A stretch of 64,000 bases of DNA from Rotaria socialis. Taxonomy: Eukaryota; Rotifera; Eurotatoria; Philodinida; Philodinidae. Shown here piece after piece: positions 49,801-57,588 of this stretch (its first letter is position 1; the number at the start of each line of letters is the position of its first letter). The DNA lies in the NCBI GenBank assembly GCA_905331475.1, contig CAJNYU010003091.1:23113-87112 (forward strand). The letters are read 5' to 3'. A program made the translations under genes and the position numbers. The notes below the pieces were generated by a model that was given only the letters and a program-made list of their open reading frames with translations, was not told the origin of the DNA and searched no databases.

Positions 49801-52800
49801 TCAGAAGTCAGAACTACAAAGCACAGAAATAGAAATATCTAAAAGTTGTAACTAAAAAAAAACGAAATAATATTCATCGAATGCATATTTACTTTACCGT
49901 AGACTGCTAATCGCTGCTAATGTTGAATATGTTTGAAGGACCAAAGAACTGGAGATTTTGAAACAAGAAATTTAAAAAGAACGAATTACTAAACTTTCGT
50001 AGCTCTATTTTTGGTACTGATGGTACTCGCGGAAACCATGAAGTTTTTCTACCGTTCATAGTTAGGATATCATTAAGTGACCAACTGAAAAGGAAATTAG
50101 ATTTAAAGACGGAGATGTTTCGTCTTTATGTTAGAACAGGTTAAAATGTTAGCCAACGTCCATCTTATATACAGTACAAAAGTTATTCTTCATCCAAAAT
50201 ATCATCTAAAGAGTATAAGCAGCTCAAATCGGGCCGAGGCGTAGCATTGTTTTGTAAAGAGGTCTGGCAACCACGGCACAACACTATCAATCCAGTTGTC
50301 GTATCGATCTCACATCGTCCTAGCAGTGCTCCATTCACGAAACAACGAAACCAGAGCAAGTTTCTAACATTCGCCAAACATAGTCTATTTTGAGTTAGAA
50401 AACGCTTCAAAACAGCATCTGATATCTCTTCGCTTTGAGGTCGAAGAAGATGCAGGTTGGGAAACGATCTGATAGTTAGTTATGACCAATTTCAAGTCAG
50501 AATTTTATAGCCCCATACAGCGCAATTTCCGTTAGTTGCCATATTTTAATTCTTTTTTACACGTGTTTTCGCCTTATGAGTCGAAAAGAAAGGAGTGCTT
50601 GATAGAAAAAACAAAGAAACTATGAGTCTTACCGATGTTGATCACGATCACGCTCTAATCTAGTATTTCGCCCACATCAGCCTTGTGCACTCGTAAGTTG
50701 TGTCGGCCACTTATTTCTTTCGCACGTTTGACTGTAAGATGTTCTTCTCTTTCCTTTGCTTTTTCTTTTGCACGTTTATCGGGCAGACATTTCGCCTCGT
50801 ATTGACTACGAGATATAAGATACGTTTAATTCTTTGCATCTGTCTGTTGACACTAAAATCGATCAATCGCCGCTTTCTCTATTGCCTGTCAACAGCCAGG
50901 CGACTCTCTTTTTGTTCAGCAGTCTTAATGAGAGCACGATGGACACGAAAAGCTCGCATTCGGTTGGTAAAAGTCAACAAGCGGATATCCATTTCCATAT
51001 AATTGTGAATGTTACTGGAAGAATTAAGATCGGCGGACGACGAGTTGGCACCATTATTTCGTGATAATATTGTATTCAAGTAGACAAACTCAAATAAAAT
51101 TAAACTATTTATGATGAGATACTCGAGAGTGAAATTAAGAAAAAAGCGCAATAAAACACGAAAACTAAAATCAGATCACGGAAGGCTGATATTTAAAAAA
51201 CAGAAGAAGTTTACGATATTTTTAAAAATTAACTAGAAAAAATGGCAAAAAATAGAATCGAACACGTAGCTAGAAAATCCGCCAGAAGGTCGAATTTACG
51301 TCGAAGACTGGATCAAAATACACAAACAACCTCTGCGACCTATTCAAACATAGATGTGGCAGTAGAGTTTAAAATCTAATTGAGATTGGAATTGTTGATT
51401 ATTCTATAAATGTTGTGAGAAAGCGATTCATAGAAATAAAATTTTGTTAGTGAATAATATGATATAATTTGATTCAGCATGTACACTAAAAAAAAGGTTT
51501 TGTTTCCAAGATTAATTGTCTATTTTTCCTGATCCAAGAGAGAAAAACGACAAAGATTCTGAATAGATGTTCATGTTTTAATGCTCGGGACATTGAGACA
51601 TACGGACATTGATTTTTTCTGTACTAGAAGAAAAGAAAGCAATTTTTGCTATCGTTATTTCCCAGTACGAGTCTCGAGCAGCTAGGATGGGGATGGAACA
51701 GTTTTTAATTCGAATAATATGAAAGGAAAGTAAATGTTTTTTTAAATTTTTAATGAAATCAATAAAGAAGTTTCTTATATTAGTCCATTTGATGTGTTAT
51801 TATCAACAAGGGTTCTTCGTTAAACAAATAAATAAGTTAATATAAAAGAAACTTCATAATTTATGACTGATCATTGTCTGTTTCATAGTGACGAAGATCG
51901 ATTATTAAAACTCAAATTAATAACGAAGTGATAATAAAAAAAATTAGAATTTGATAGATTCTACTAAATTTTTTAGAATGTAAAACTAGAATAAATAAAT
52001 ATTTATTTGATGATGTAACATTAATATCATAATCAATGAAGTATTTTATTTCCTTCTAATATTATAACGTATCAGTTGAACAAGATACATTTATTAGTAT
52101 ATGACGCATACAACCGATATCAGAGCGCATTGAGATAAATGAAAAATAAGAAATACATTTTTCTTTCTATTGGTCACCAATTTCAAAAAGAAATTAAAAT
52201 TAGGATTAATTAGAAAAAAACTTTCCTAAATTTAACTCATAGGCAAAGTTTCCACTCCGTTCATATAAATTTATTTGCATTCTGATTTTTGAACATCGTT
52301 TTTCTTTTCTTTTCTTTCCTTCGCTCTCCTTTTTCTCTATCTTTAATTAAATCTATTATTCCAATCTCAACTAAATTTTCATGTCAACTGTACCATAGAC
52401 GTCACCGATCAAAACACAGACGTCACCTATGGAAACACAGTCGTCATCGATCCAAACATAGACGTCACCGATGCAAACACAGACGTCACGGATCCAAACA
52501 CAGACGTCACCTATGGAAACACAGTGGTCACCGATCCAAACATAGACGTCACTCATGGAGACACAGGCGTCACAGATCCAAACATAGACGTCACCGATGC
52601 AAACACAAACGTCACGGATCCAAACACAGACGTCACCGATTCAAACACAGGCGCCACCGATCCAAATGTAGGCGTCGTCAATCCAAACACAGAAAATTTA
52701 GGTTTCTAGACCCTATCCTTTCAGTCTAGAGAATTGGGTTATATTTTTATATATTTTTAGCAATGTGTTCTCCGGAGTGCTCGAATGGTGGGATGTGCAC

Positions 52801-52922
52801 TGCTCCAAACTCTTGTCTTGTAAGTTCAGAACTAGTCATTATTTGTGCGAGCACTTAGAAATTATATGTTTGTTTAGTGTACATCATCACGGACTAGATC
52901 TCGATGTAAAACACGTACGTAA
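37732..52922 (+). CDS. Putative secreted multi-domain protein gene (repeated beta domain, minisatellite linker, EGF-like), possibly decaying
   Basis: Assembled from separate exons with matching phases. Signal-peptide exon 37732-37837 (hydrophobic core VLVFLTLSLF, ends phase 1). Possible exon from 37882 (DEMMYWNCSVQRKLSK, 3' end unclear). Thr/Ser linker exon 40271-40354. Domain exons 40848-41306, 42140-42532 and 48258-48689. Repeat exon 52399-52701. EGF-like exons 52761-52819 and 52878 onward. All middle exons are symmetric phase 1-1, so they could be spliced in any number. Gaps between exons reach 5.7 kb and contain transposons, unlike the tight RyR introns. The first domain copy is broken (stop codon) and the EGF end is degenerate, so the locus may be a partly dead gene or two gene pieces. 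I recognise no named family; the protein would be extracellular. Exon order is inference without transcripts. Confidence 0.45.
37991..39899. other. Non-coding stretch inside the secreted-gene locus
   Basis: No exon recognised. The part from 38580 to 39470 has moderately structured text with two related halves (compare AACTTTCTGATCCTGATAAA at about 39150 with AACTTCCTGATCGCCTTTGA at about 39343), suggesting an old dispersed repeat without definable ends. Confidence 0.35.
39900..40196 (+). pseudogene. Degenerate copy of the repeated extracellular domain
   Basis: In one frame it reads ISGYLNTLSIWSAM, IFYYELIVATINKTGNCVIT, then a TGA, then GYLYVNPFDSSNLTF and NQFVMSFG. This parallels the intact copies (YSGxLxxxSxxFxR, FYFEAIxxTPKRTGNYTF, YGYLYTNPFDPLNTTSN, DQFSLT). 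The in-frame stop and the lost DDN/DDD segment show it is broken. It lies upstream of the linker exon, in the same order as the intact copies. Confidence 0.65.
40271..40354 (+). other. Thr/Ser-rich linker exon
   Basis: 84 nt between a CTAG acceptor and a GGTAAGT donor, phase 1-1. Encodes DTPGVSLPPMNATSVSSS followed by ATTAAILTTT. Composition fits an O-glycosylated spacer between extracellular domains. The start of the following intron resembles the start of the intron after 41306, consistent with local duplications. Confidence 0.5.
40848..41306 (+). other. Repeated extracellular domain, copy A (intact exon)
   Basis: 459 nt, phase 1-1, acceptor AATAG at 40843-40847 and donor GTAAG at 41307. 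One uninterrupted domain of about 135 residues plus tail: HYSGVLTTSSSTFTRNGRSG, TFYFEAIEVTPKRTGNYTFT, STIDNYGYLYTNPFNPLNTT, NLLTHADDNENETSDQFSLT, DTSYTLVFTTFDPDLTGPFS, GPSRISLRR. Alternating hydrophobics suggest an all-beta fold, and the Asp/Asn-rich ADDNEN segment could bind Ca2+ (inference). N-glycosylation motifs NYT and NST occur. From memory such repeats are common in predicted bdelloid secreted proteins, but no function is known to me. Confidence 0.7.
41748..41768 (+). repeat. Telomere-like TGTGGG motif
   Basis: CTTGAGGGTGTGGGTGTGAG, nearly the same as 57568-57588 (one extra G) and related to the minus-strand text at 49501-49518 and 34536-34560. TGTGGG is the hexamer reported for bdelloid telomeres; here only about two units are present. 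Confidence 0.4.
42140..42532 (+). other. Repeated extracellular domain, copy B (intact exon)
   Basis: 393 nt, phase 1-1, acceptor AATAG and donor GTATG. About 92% identical to copy A over the central 200 nt (hand count). Reads NYSSALDMNSSMFTRNGRSG, TFYFEAIAVTPKRTGNYTFK, STIDSYGYLYTNPFDPLNTT, HADDNEDGTSDQFSLTC, TSYTLIFTTFDAGVTGLFSV, GPGRVSLLRK. The intron text just upstream also resembles that before copy A, so exon and intron were duplicated together. Confidence 0.7.
43843..44300. repeat. Foldback element with imperfect arms of about 110 bp
   Basis: Left arm 43843-43952 pairs with right arm 44190-44300. Shared blocks: TTAGTCGATTGATG with ATCGT, AATCAATATCC/GATGAC, and a TAGTAGAAAA-like stretch. 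The 237-bp centre has an open frame of 65 codons without known homology. Lies in the long gap between domain copies B and C. Confidence 0.6.
44666..46769. mobile_element. hAT-like non-autonomous transposon (2.1 kb)
   Basis: Flanked by perfect 8-bp direct repeats CTTCGATA (44658-44665 and 46770-46777). Terminal inverted repeats share GAAACAAGCGGACTTC / GGAACAAGCGGACTTC followed by NGTACTT; the right terminus begins CAAGGGGG as in hAT ends. Inside each end lie four to five copies of AGTAC/GTAC spaced 8-15 bp apart, as expected for transposase-binding subterminal repeats. No transposase frame longer than about 60 codons, so it would need an outside source. The 8-bp duplication is still intact, so the insertion is fairly young. 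Confidence 0.7.
46778..47875. other. Non-coding stretch, no supported gene
   Basis: AT-rich text between the hAT-like element and the palindromic MITE. Minus-strand frames at 46838-47068 and 47182-47439 have no recognisable motif. Confidence 0.4.
47876..48003. mobile_element. Palindromic MITE (128 bp)
   Basis: Arms of about 40 bp: ATAACGAGTGAGCAGAATAA then ATGGTCACG at the left, and the reverse complement with GGGCGGGGCAG in place of GAGTGAGCAG at the right. The element can fold into one hairpin with a short AT-rich loop. Inserted about 250 bp upstream of domain copy C. Confidence 0.65.
48258..48689 (+). other. Repeated extracellular domain, copy C (intact exon)
   Basis: 432 nt, phase 1-1, acceptor TTAG and donor GTAAG. 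More divergent than A and B: NYSGALNNNSPTFSRDGTSD, IWYYEAIQAIPKRTGNYTFK, SAIDSYGYLYANPFDPLNIA, SSDDDETGIDDQFSMSY, GANYNLIFTTFDRSLTGRFF, GPARVILRS, ending in a Thr/Ser tail (SSTTTSTTVA). The frame is fully open, which argues that this copy was under selection until recently. Confidence 0.7.
48690..50182. other. Non-coding stretch after domain copy C
   Basis: No exon recognised. Contains a G/T-rich stretch at 49452-49480 and a CACACCCACACCC motif at 49509-49521. Confidence 0.4.
50183..51060 (-). pseudogene. Broken Helitron-like replicase/helicase N-terminal fragment
   Basis: Three minus-strand pieces in the right order. (1) about 50880-50980: RVHRALIKTAEQKESRLAVD followed by a stop and RKRR. 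(2) 50804-50655: QYEAKCLPDKRAKEKAKERE then EHLTVKRAKEISGRHNLRVH, ending in TAG. (3) 50468-50183: an open 95-codon stretch with RFLTQNRLCLANVRNLLWFR, GRCEIDTTTGLIVLCRGCQT and SLQNNATPRPDLSCLYSLDD, stop at 50183. Arg/Glu-rich ET-AEQRExRLAxDR repeats followed by an LCxxCxxSLxxxxxPxxxL motif are typical of the region before the Rep domain in animal Helitron-like proteins (family knowledge). Stops and frame shifts separate the pieces, and no Rep or helicase motif is present. Assignment is tentative. Confidence 0.35.
51152..52398. other. Non-coding stretch before the minisatellite exon
   Basis: Very AT-rich, no exon or repeat recognised apart from a pyrimidine-rich tract at 52300-52345 that could serve the acceptor at 52398. 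Confidence 0.4.
52399..52701 (+). repeat. 21-bp coding minisatellite (about 14 units), putative exon
   Basis: Unit consensus GACGTCACCGATCCAAACACA, in the splice-consistent frame the heptad D-V-T-D-P-N-T. Variants replace DP by DA, YG, HG or DS, and a four-unit block is repeated, showing higher-order duplication. Acceptor CATAG at 52394-52398, donor at 52702 (GTTTCT, weak). 303 nt, phase 1-1, matching the EGF exon that follows. Every unit carries GACGTC, making this a CpG-rich island in AT-rich DNA. Two other frames are also open. Confidence 0.8.
52761..52922 (+). other. EGF-like exons, degenerate at the end
   Basis: Exon 52761-52819 encodes MCSPECSNGGMCTAPNSCL, the first five cysteines of an EGF-like module. 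A 58-nt intron follows, then 52878 onward reads CTSSRTRSRCKT. A normal EGF end would have a Gly/aromatic/Gly pattern (C-x2-G-W-x-G-x2-C); here those positions are Ser, Arg and Arg, as if decayed by a few substitutions. Either TAA at 52920 ends the frame or a GTACGT donor at 52915 continues it; I see no next exon. Confidence 0.55.
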
Positions 52923-55900
52923 ACGTTCATTTTTCTTTAGTCACTGTACTCTAAACTTCAATGAAGGCTAATCGCCCCGGTTCATTCTTCACAGATTTAT
53001 ATGTGACTAGAATGAATTCGGCGAGTTTTTGCATGTCGTGTTGCACAGTTTGATGCAACAAGTTGATTGCTATCTTTGAATAGAGGATCATCAACCAGTC
53101 AACAGATAAATATGTATAGTTTGGGTAGTGATGGGCCGAAATGTTTTCGACTATCGCGAAACGATACATATCTTTAAAACGTAAGAACGAAAGAAATGGA
53201 AAAACATTACGCTAGTAATGTCTGATTTTTTTTCTTTATTTGCGTTCTATCGTAATCTATTTTTGCGCTTCCTTCCGGTATAACGATATGTACGGTATTG
53301 CGTCGTAATCATACGATAAATGCTTATAATTAGACGACTATAAAAGAAACATGTAGTTTTGACGTCTGACGTTGAAATCGCATAATAATTGTTTATAACG
53401 TTATATAGATGTAGACATTTTTCTTGTGGCCAATGTGTTAATGTATTAATTTAGATGAGATATTTCAATATTAGACTTCGGAGAATAATCTTAAATTTCG
53501 GCATTGCTCGCGTTCGATTTGTCTTATAAAATTAATAAAACTAAATATGCTATTTCATGTTAATAAATCATTGACTCTGAGATTATTTTTTTAAACAATC
53601 GTATGATATAATGCTTTAATTTAGAGATAGACGCTCTAGATTGGTACCCGAAAATGTTGACATTTTTATGTTCTTGAATAAAAATAGTTAAAAAAAGTGT
53701 ATATTTATTACATAATATGTTTCTATATATATATTCATATCTTTTTGTTCTTATTTATTATTACTATCATTCACTATTTGCGCTTGTGATAAATAAATGT
53801 ATGGAATTTAGAGTGTGATTGATAAACTAATGTAATTCAAATAAAAAGTCTAAACTTTCATCGAATCTGAATGAAAAGAAAACAAGAAAAAAAGAATTAG
53901 CTATCAATAGTAGTTCATTTTTTATATTCGTTTATTTCGTTCTGCTGTTCTGCTGAATATATATCATACCGCGTCAGAAACGTCTTACATTCATTACGCC
54001 GCCAATTATAATCCATTTCTTTCGTTCAAGTTGACGTACATATTCGTCTATACCATGACTTTTATTTTCTGTTCTATCACGATTTACGGAGTAATGGAAA
54101 CGAACATATATCGCATATTACGTCTTACGGCCTACCACTAAGTTTGAGAGAGTATTATTATAAAATGAAAATGATGACATGATCAGTCAGTTTGGCATCT
54201 GTAGGTCCCCCATTATATATTTCAATAAAATGTTTTCGGACTGCTGCAAAGTCAGTCTAAATCACTTAATTCAATGAAGATATGTCTCCTTATTTATATG
54301 CAACAAATTTCCATTGCAACCAATCGAGTGGTCATCACTATCGATGGCTATATACATTTGTTTGATCACATAATCATACTACTAAGTTAAATGTTAGCTT
54401 GTCGAAGAATTTCTTTATATAAAATTTTCATTTGCCTTGGGTGTTTGAAAAACTCTTCACATTGTAGACTTATCATCACTGCGAGTTTCATTTCAAAAGA
54501 ATCTTCCAGTATAGAAAGACAGTTAGACTTGGTAATTTTCTGCTTTTCTTTATTTTTCATGAAAAAAAAACTTTTTGAAGAAATTTATCGAATTTCTAAA
54601 ATAAAAATCTATACTAGAACTTTCCCTATACATTCGAAATTAGATGATTTCTTCTACTAATAGACAGGCTTTGTTTGCGTCCTATAATTTCCTATGTCTG
54701 AAAAAAGTGAAAAAATTTCATTGAAAACTCTTTTTAAATGCTAAATTGATGATTCAGAGGAATTGTACAAAGTATAGCTCCCTGGTCGACTAATCCGACG
54801 ACGTATTCTATCGGATCTAAAACATCCTACTAGCCGAGGAAATCCAGTTGAATTCTGAGTTTCGAAACTATTGATGGATCCGACAGAAGAATTTTAAAAA
54901 ATATCAAAAATTCTATTTAATGCAAAAAGAGCTTTTCAAAAGTTGAGTATAGTAGACTTTTTTGGCGCCTCGGATCCCAGAGTAGGATACGATCGGATAA
55001 TATCGAATAATTAATATGATTCATGGGCAAATTATTTGAATTAAATATGAGAAAGTTTTACAGCAGCTTTATTAATAATGCAAAATTATTTTATTTTATT
55101 TATTTACGTTACAACGTTTCGATAATTTTACTTATCATTATCAAGTACAACACTACCAAATGGAAATCGTTTAGAGACAAGCTAACAAGTAAGAAGATTG
55201 ACAGAAATTATATGAATAAATTAATAAGTTAGTAATACAAAGGATATAGAAATACAGAAAATTAAAAGATATTATCCAAATACAAGATTTTATAAGATGT
55301 TGAAGATAGAAATGAGTTAATAGCAATTAAAGAATTTAACGTGAAAAAAGAAATAGAGTCAACTGAAATGGAGTTGCACGAGTTGAGACGATAATATGGA
55401 ATAACGGCTATGCTGAATGAGTGGTTTGTCTTTAATTTGTTGTTGATGTTGTTGACCAATTAATTGATGTAAATAATTAAATAGAAGAATCAATGAATCT
55501 CGGCCCGAAACCCGAAATCCCACAGAATCTGTTGGTTCTTGTCGGTTTTCATGTAAGATCCGATGCAGCCCATTTTCAGATCCGATTGTAGGAATGAACG
55601 ACCTGGGCTCAAGAATGAAGTGTAAAAGAAAGAGAACAACAAGAAAACGTGTGTAAAATGTATCAAGAAGTATTGAAACAAAAAGATTTACAAAAGCTAA
55701 TATTCAGTTATTGATGATTGTGTAATTCATGTTTACAGTTGACAAATAAGAAGAATTATATAGTCTTGATATTGAGGAAGCTGCTATATTGATTGATATT
55801 TTCAAAAGAAATAAAATCTGCATTTAATAAACAACAAATAATGAAGAAAGAAAAAAATTGATTCAATTATCAATCTTAACTAAAAACAATTTTCCTAGTC

Positions 55901-56170
55901 GTAATTTATCTAATGAATAACCATAGAGCAAGCATATATACGTTATTTTCATAAAGGTATAATTGCCAACGGTCTTATCAATAAATGAAGAGCAAACATT
56001 ATTTTAATATAAGTTGCTTTTTTTCATCAAATTTTCTCATTTCGAATATTCTAACATAATTCAATCTACTGTATAAGTCTATCTTGAATTGTTACACAGG
56101 ATCATTGATTTAGATTAAAATTTTATAAATAATTTAACAGATACGAGTGTGACAGTAAATGATCATCTCA
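52923..56170. other. Gene-poor AT-rich stretch
   Basis: No gene supported. Between about 53170 and 54140 the text has many TACG/CGTA words and GAACGAAAGAAATGGA in inverted positions (about 53185 on + and about 54010 on -), suggesting an eroded inverted-repeat element. A segment at 54780-54990 has several CGGAT/ATCCG words. The remainder shows nothing. Confidence 0.35.
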
Positions 56171-56465
56171 CCAGGTCGATCAACTTGTGTCGTATACGGT
56201 CGTTTGACCATAATTTACGACCGTTTGGTATGCACCGCATTACGGTCATTTTGTATCGTACCATAAACGATCGGATACGAAAATATCCGACCACATTACG
56301 GTCGTTAGTAACCGTTTACGACACGATTAATTACGGCCGTAATACGGCGCATACCAAAATGTCAAGTTACTGCCATTTACGATGAGAAATGGCAGGAAAC
56401 GGCAGTATACGTTAACGTTTATGGCCGTATACGACCGTTTCTGGTAGCCGTAATGCTCGACCTGG
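56171..56465. mobile_element. CpG-rich foldback element (295 bp)
   Basis: Ends CCAGGTCGA and its reverse complement TCGACCTGG. The interior is packed with self-complementary words: GTATACGGTCGTTT and AAACGGTCGTATACGG, TACGGTC/GACCGTA, CGGCCGTAATACGG, CCATTTACGATGAGAAATGG (a perfect small hairpin at about 56372-56392). Base composition is far richer in CpG than the surrounding DNA. No protein-coding frame of note. Likely a recently inserted MITE. Confidence 0.65.
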
Positions 56466-56999
56466 GTCAACTTAATATTATAGTCTATTTTTGTATAATT
56501 TCTTTAAATCTTCGTCGAAGACAAAAAAGACACTTCTCATTATACACTTATCACCGCCATAAAAGAATTTTATTTCTATAGAATAATCTTTCAATATAGG
56601 CAAAACTTATTCTGAGGAATTTCTAGAAAAGAATGATCTATTCAAAGAATTTTACTAGAAACTTTCGAAATTATTTCATATACTAGCTATACTCGAGAGA
56701 GGCCGATATCTCCTTTTATTCTTATGTTTTGTCCTCTAGTTAGTATTCCTACTAATGTCACAGAATAATTTTTCTACACTGTAAACTAGAAAATAATTTA
56801 TAGAGTAAAATAAAAAGTCTTCTATAAAGAAGAACATCATTAATAACAAAAAATATGAAAGTATATAGGAATATCATTTAAAACACAGTATAGAAAATTA
56901 CGGGAACAAAAAAAGTGTAATAAAAAATATTTTCTTCATAGGAAAAGACGCAAAATCTGATACTCAAGTTTAAAGATAAAAATACTACATAATAGTCGA

Positions 57000-57440
57000 T
57001 AATATATCTGTGCCGAAAAGTACGTCACTCATGCAGGACTAGATTTAATAGGTGGTTATAGAAACCATCGGACCTCCACTTATAAATCATAGAGCCAATA
57101 TAAACATATCGCAGTGATGTAATCAAGTTTACATTACTAATAGTATACATCCTTGTGTATATGACATTAACACATAGTCGCGTACTGAACAGTACGTAAT
57201 CGTTTCTCTCTCTCTAGTATATAAGCGCACGATATATTGGGGGGATAGGGCAGTACTATAAGTCAGAGAGTAGTTAAAGTTTGAGTTGTTCGAAGAAATA
57301 GTTATCAGAACGTAGTTGGGAATAGTTAGACTTGACTTGTATTGAGAAACATATACACATATTATTATCAGCGCGATATTGCTATCTTGTTTATTGTAAA
57401 CTCATTATTAAATAAATTATTGCAAGTTGGTATTGGCCAA
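57000..57440 (+). mobile_element. Possible solo LTR
   Basis: Has a TATA box (TATATAAG, 57218-57225) preceded by a pyrimidine tract and followed about 185 nt later by AATAAA (57411-57416), the arrangement of U3-R-U5 in an LTR. A CGTACTGAACAGTACG palindrome lies at 57181-57196. I found no matching second LTR, primer-binding site or target duplication, so an ordinary promoter of an unseen transcript is equally possible. Confidence 0.22.
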
Positions 57441-57567
57441 ACATTCTTACTTGTTTTTAAATGATAATAAAAATATTTATTTTACATTTCGATGAGTTGG
57501 GCAAATTATTTATGCCAGTAAAATTATTAGAAAATCGATTCAATTTTCATTAGTATTTTTGGTTGTA

Positions 57568-57588
57568 CTTGAGGGGTGTGGGTGTGAG
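57568..57588 (+). repeat. Telomere-like TGTGGG motif
   Basis: CTTGAGGGGTGTGGGTGTGA, second member of the set described at 41748. It lies just beyond the LTR-like segment at 57000-57440. Confidence 0.4.

Noticed and set aside
50879..51064. Plus-strand frame DTKSSHSVGKSQQADIHFHI as an exon
   Set aside because: The minus-strand reading gives a more coherent protein pattern across three fragments; the plus-strand frame has no known motif.
52289..52729. 146-codon + strand frame with a hydrophobic start and His/Arg-rich repeats
   Set aside because: It is a by-product of the stop-free 21-bp repeat. The neighbouring frame has proper splice phases into the EGF-like exon, so that frame is preferred, though the alternative is not excluded.
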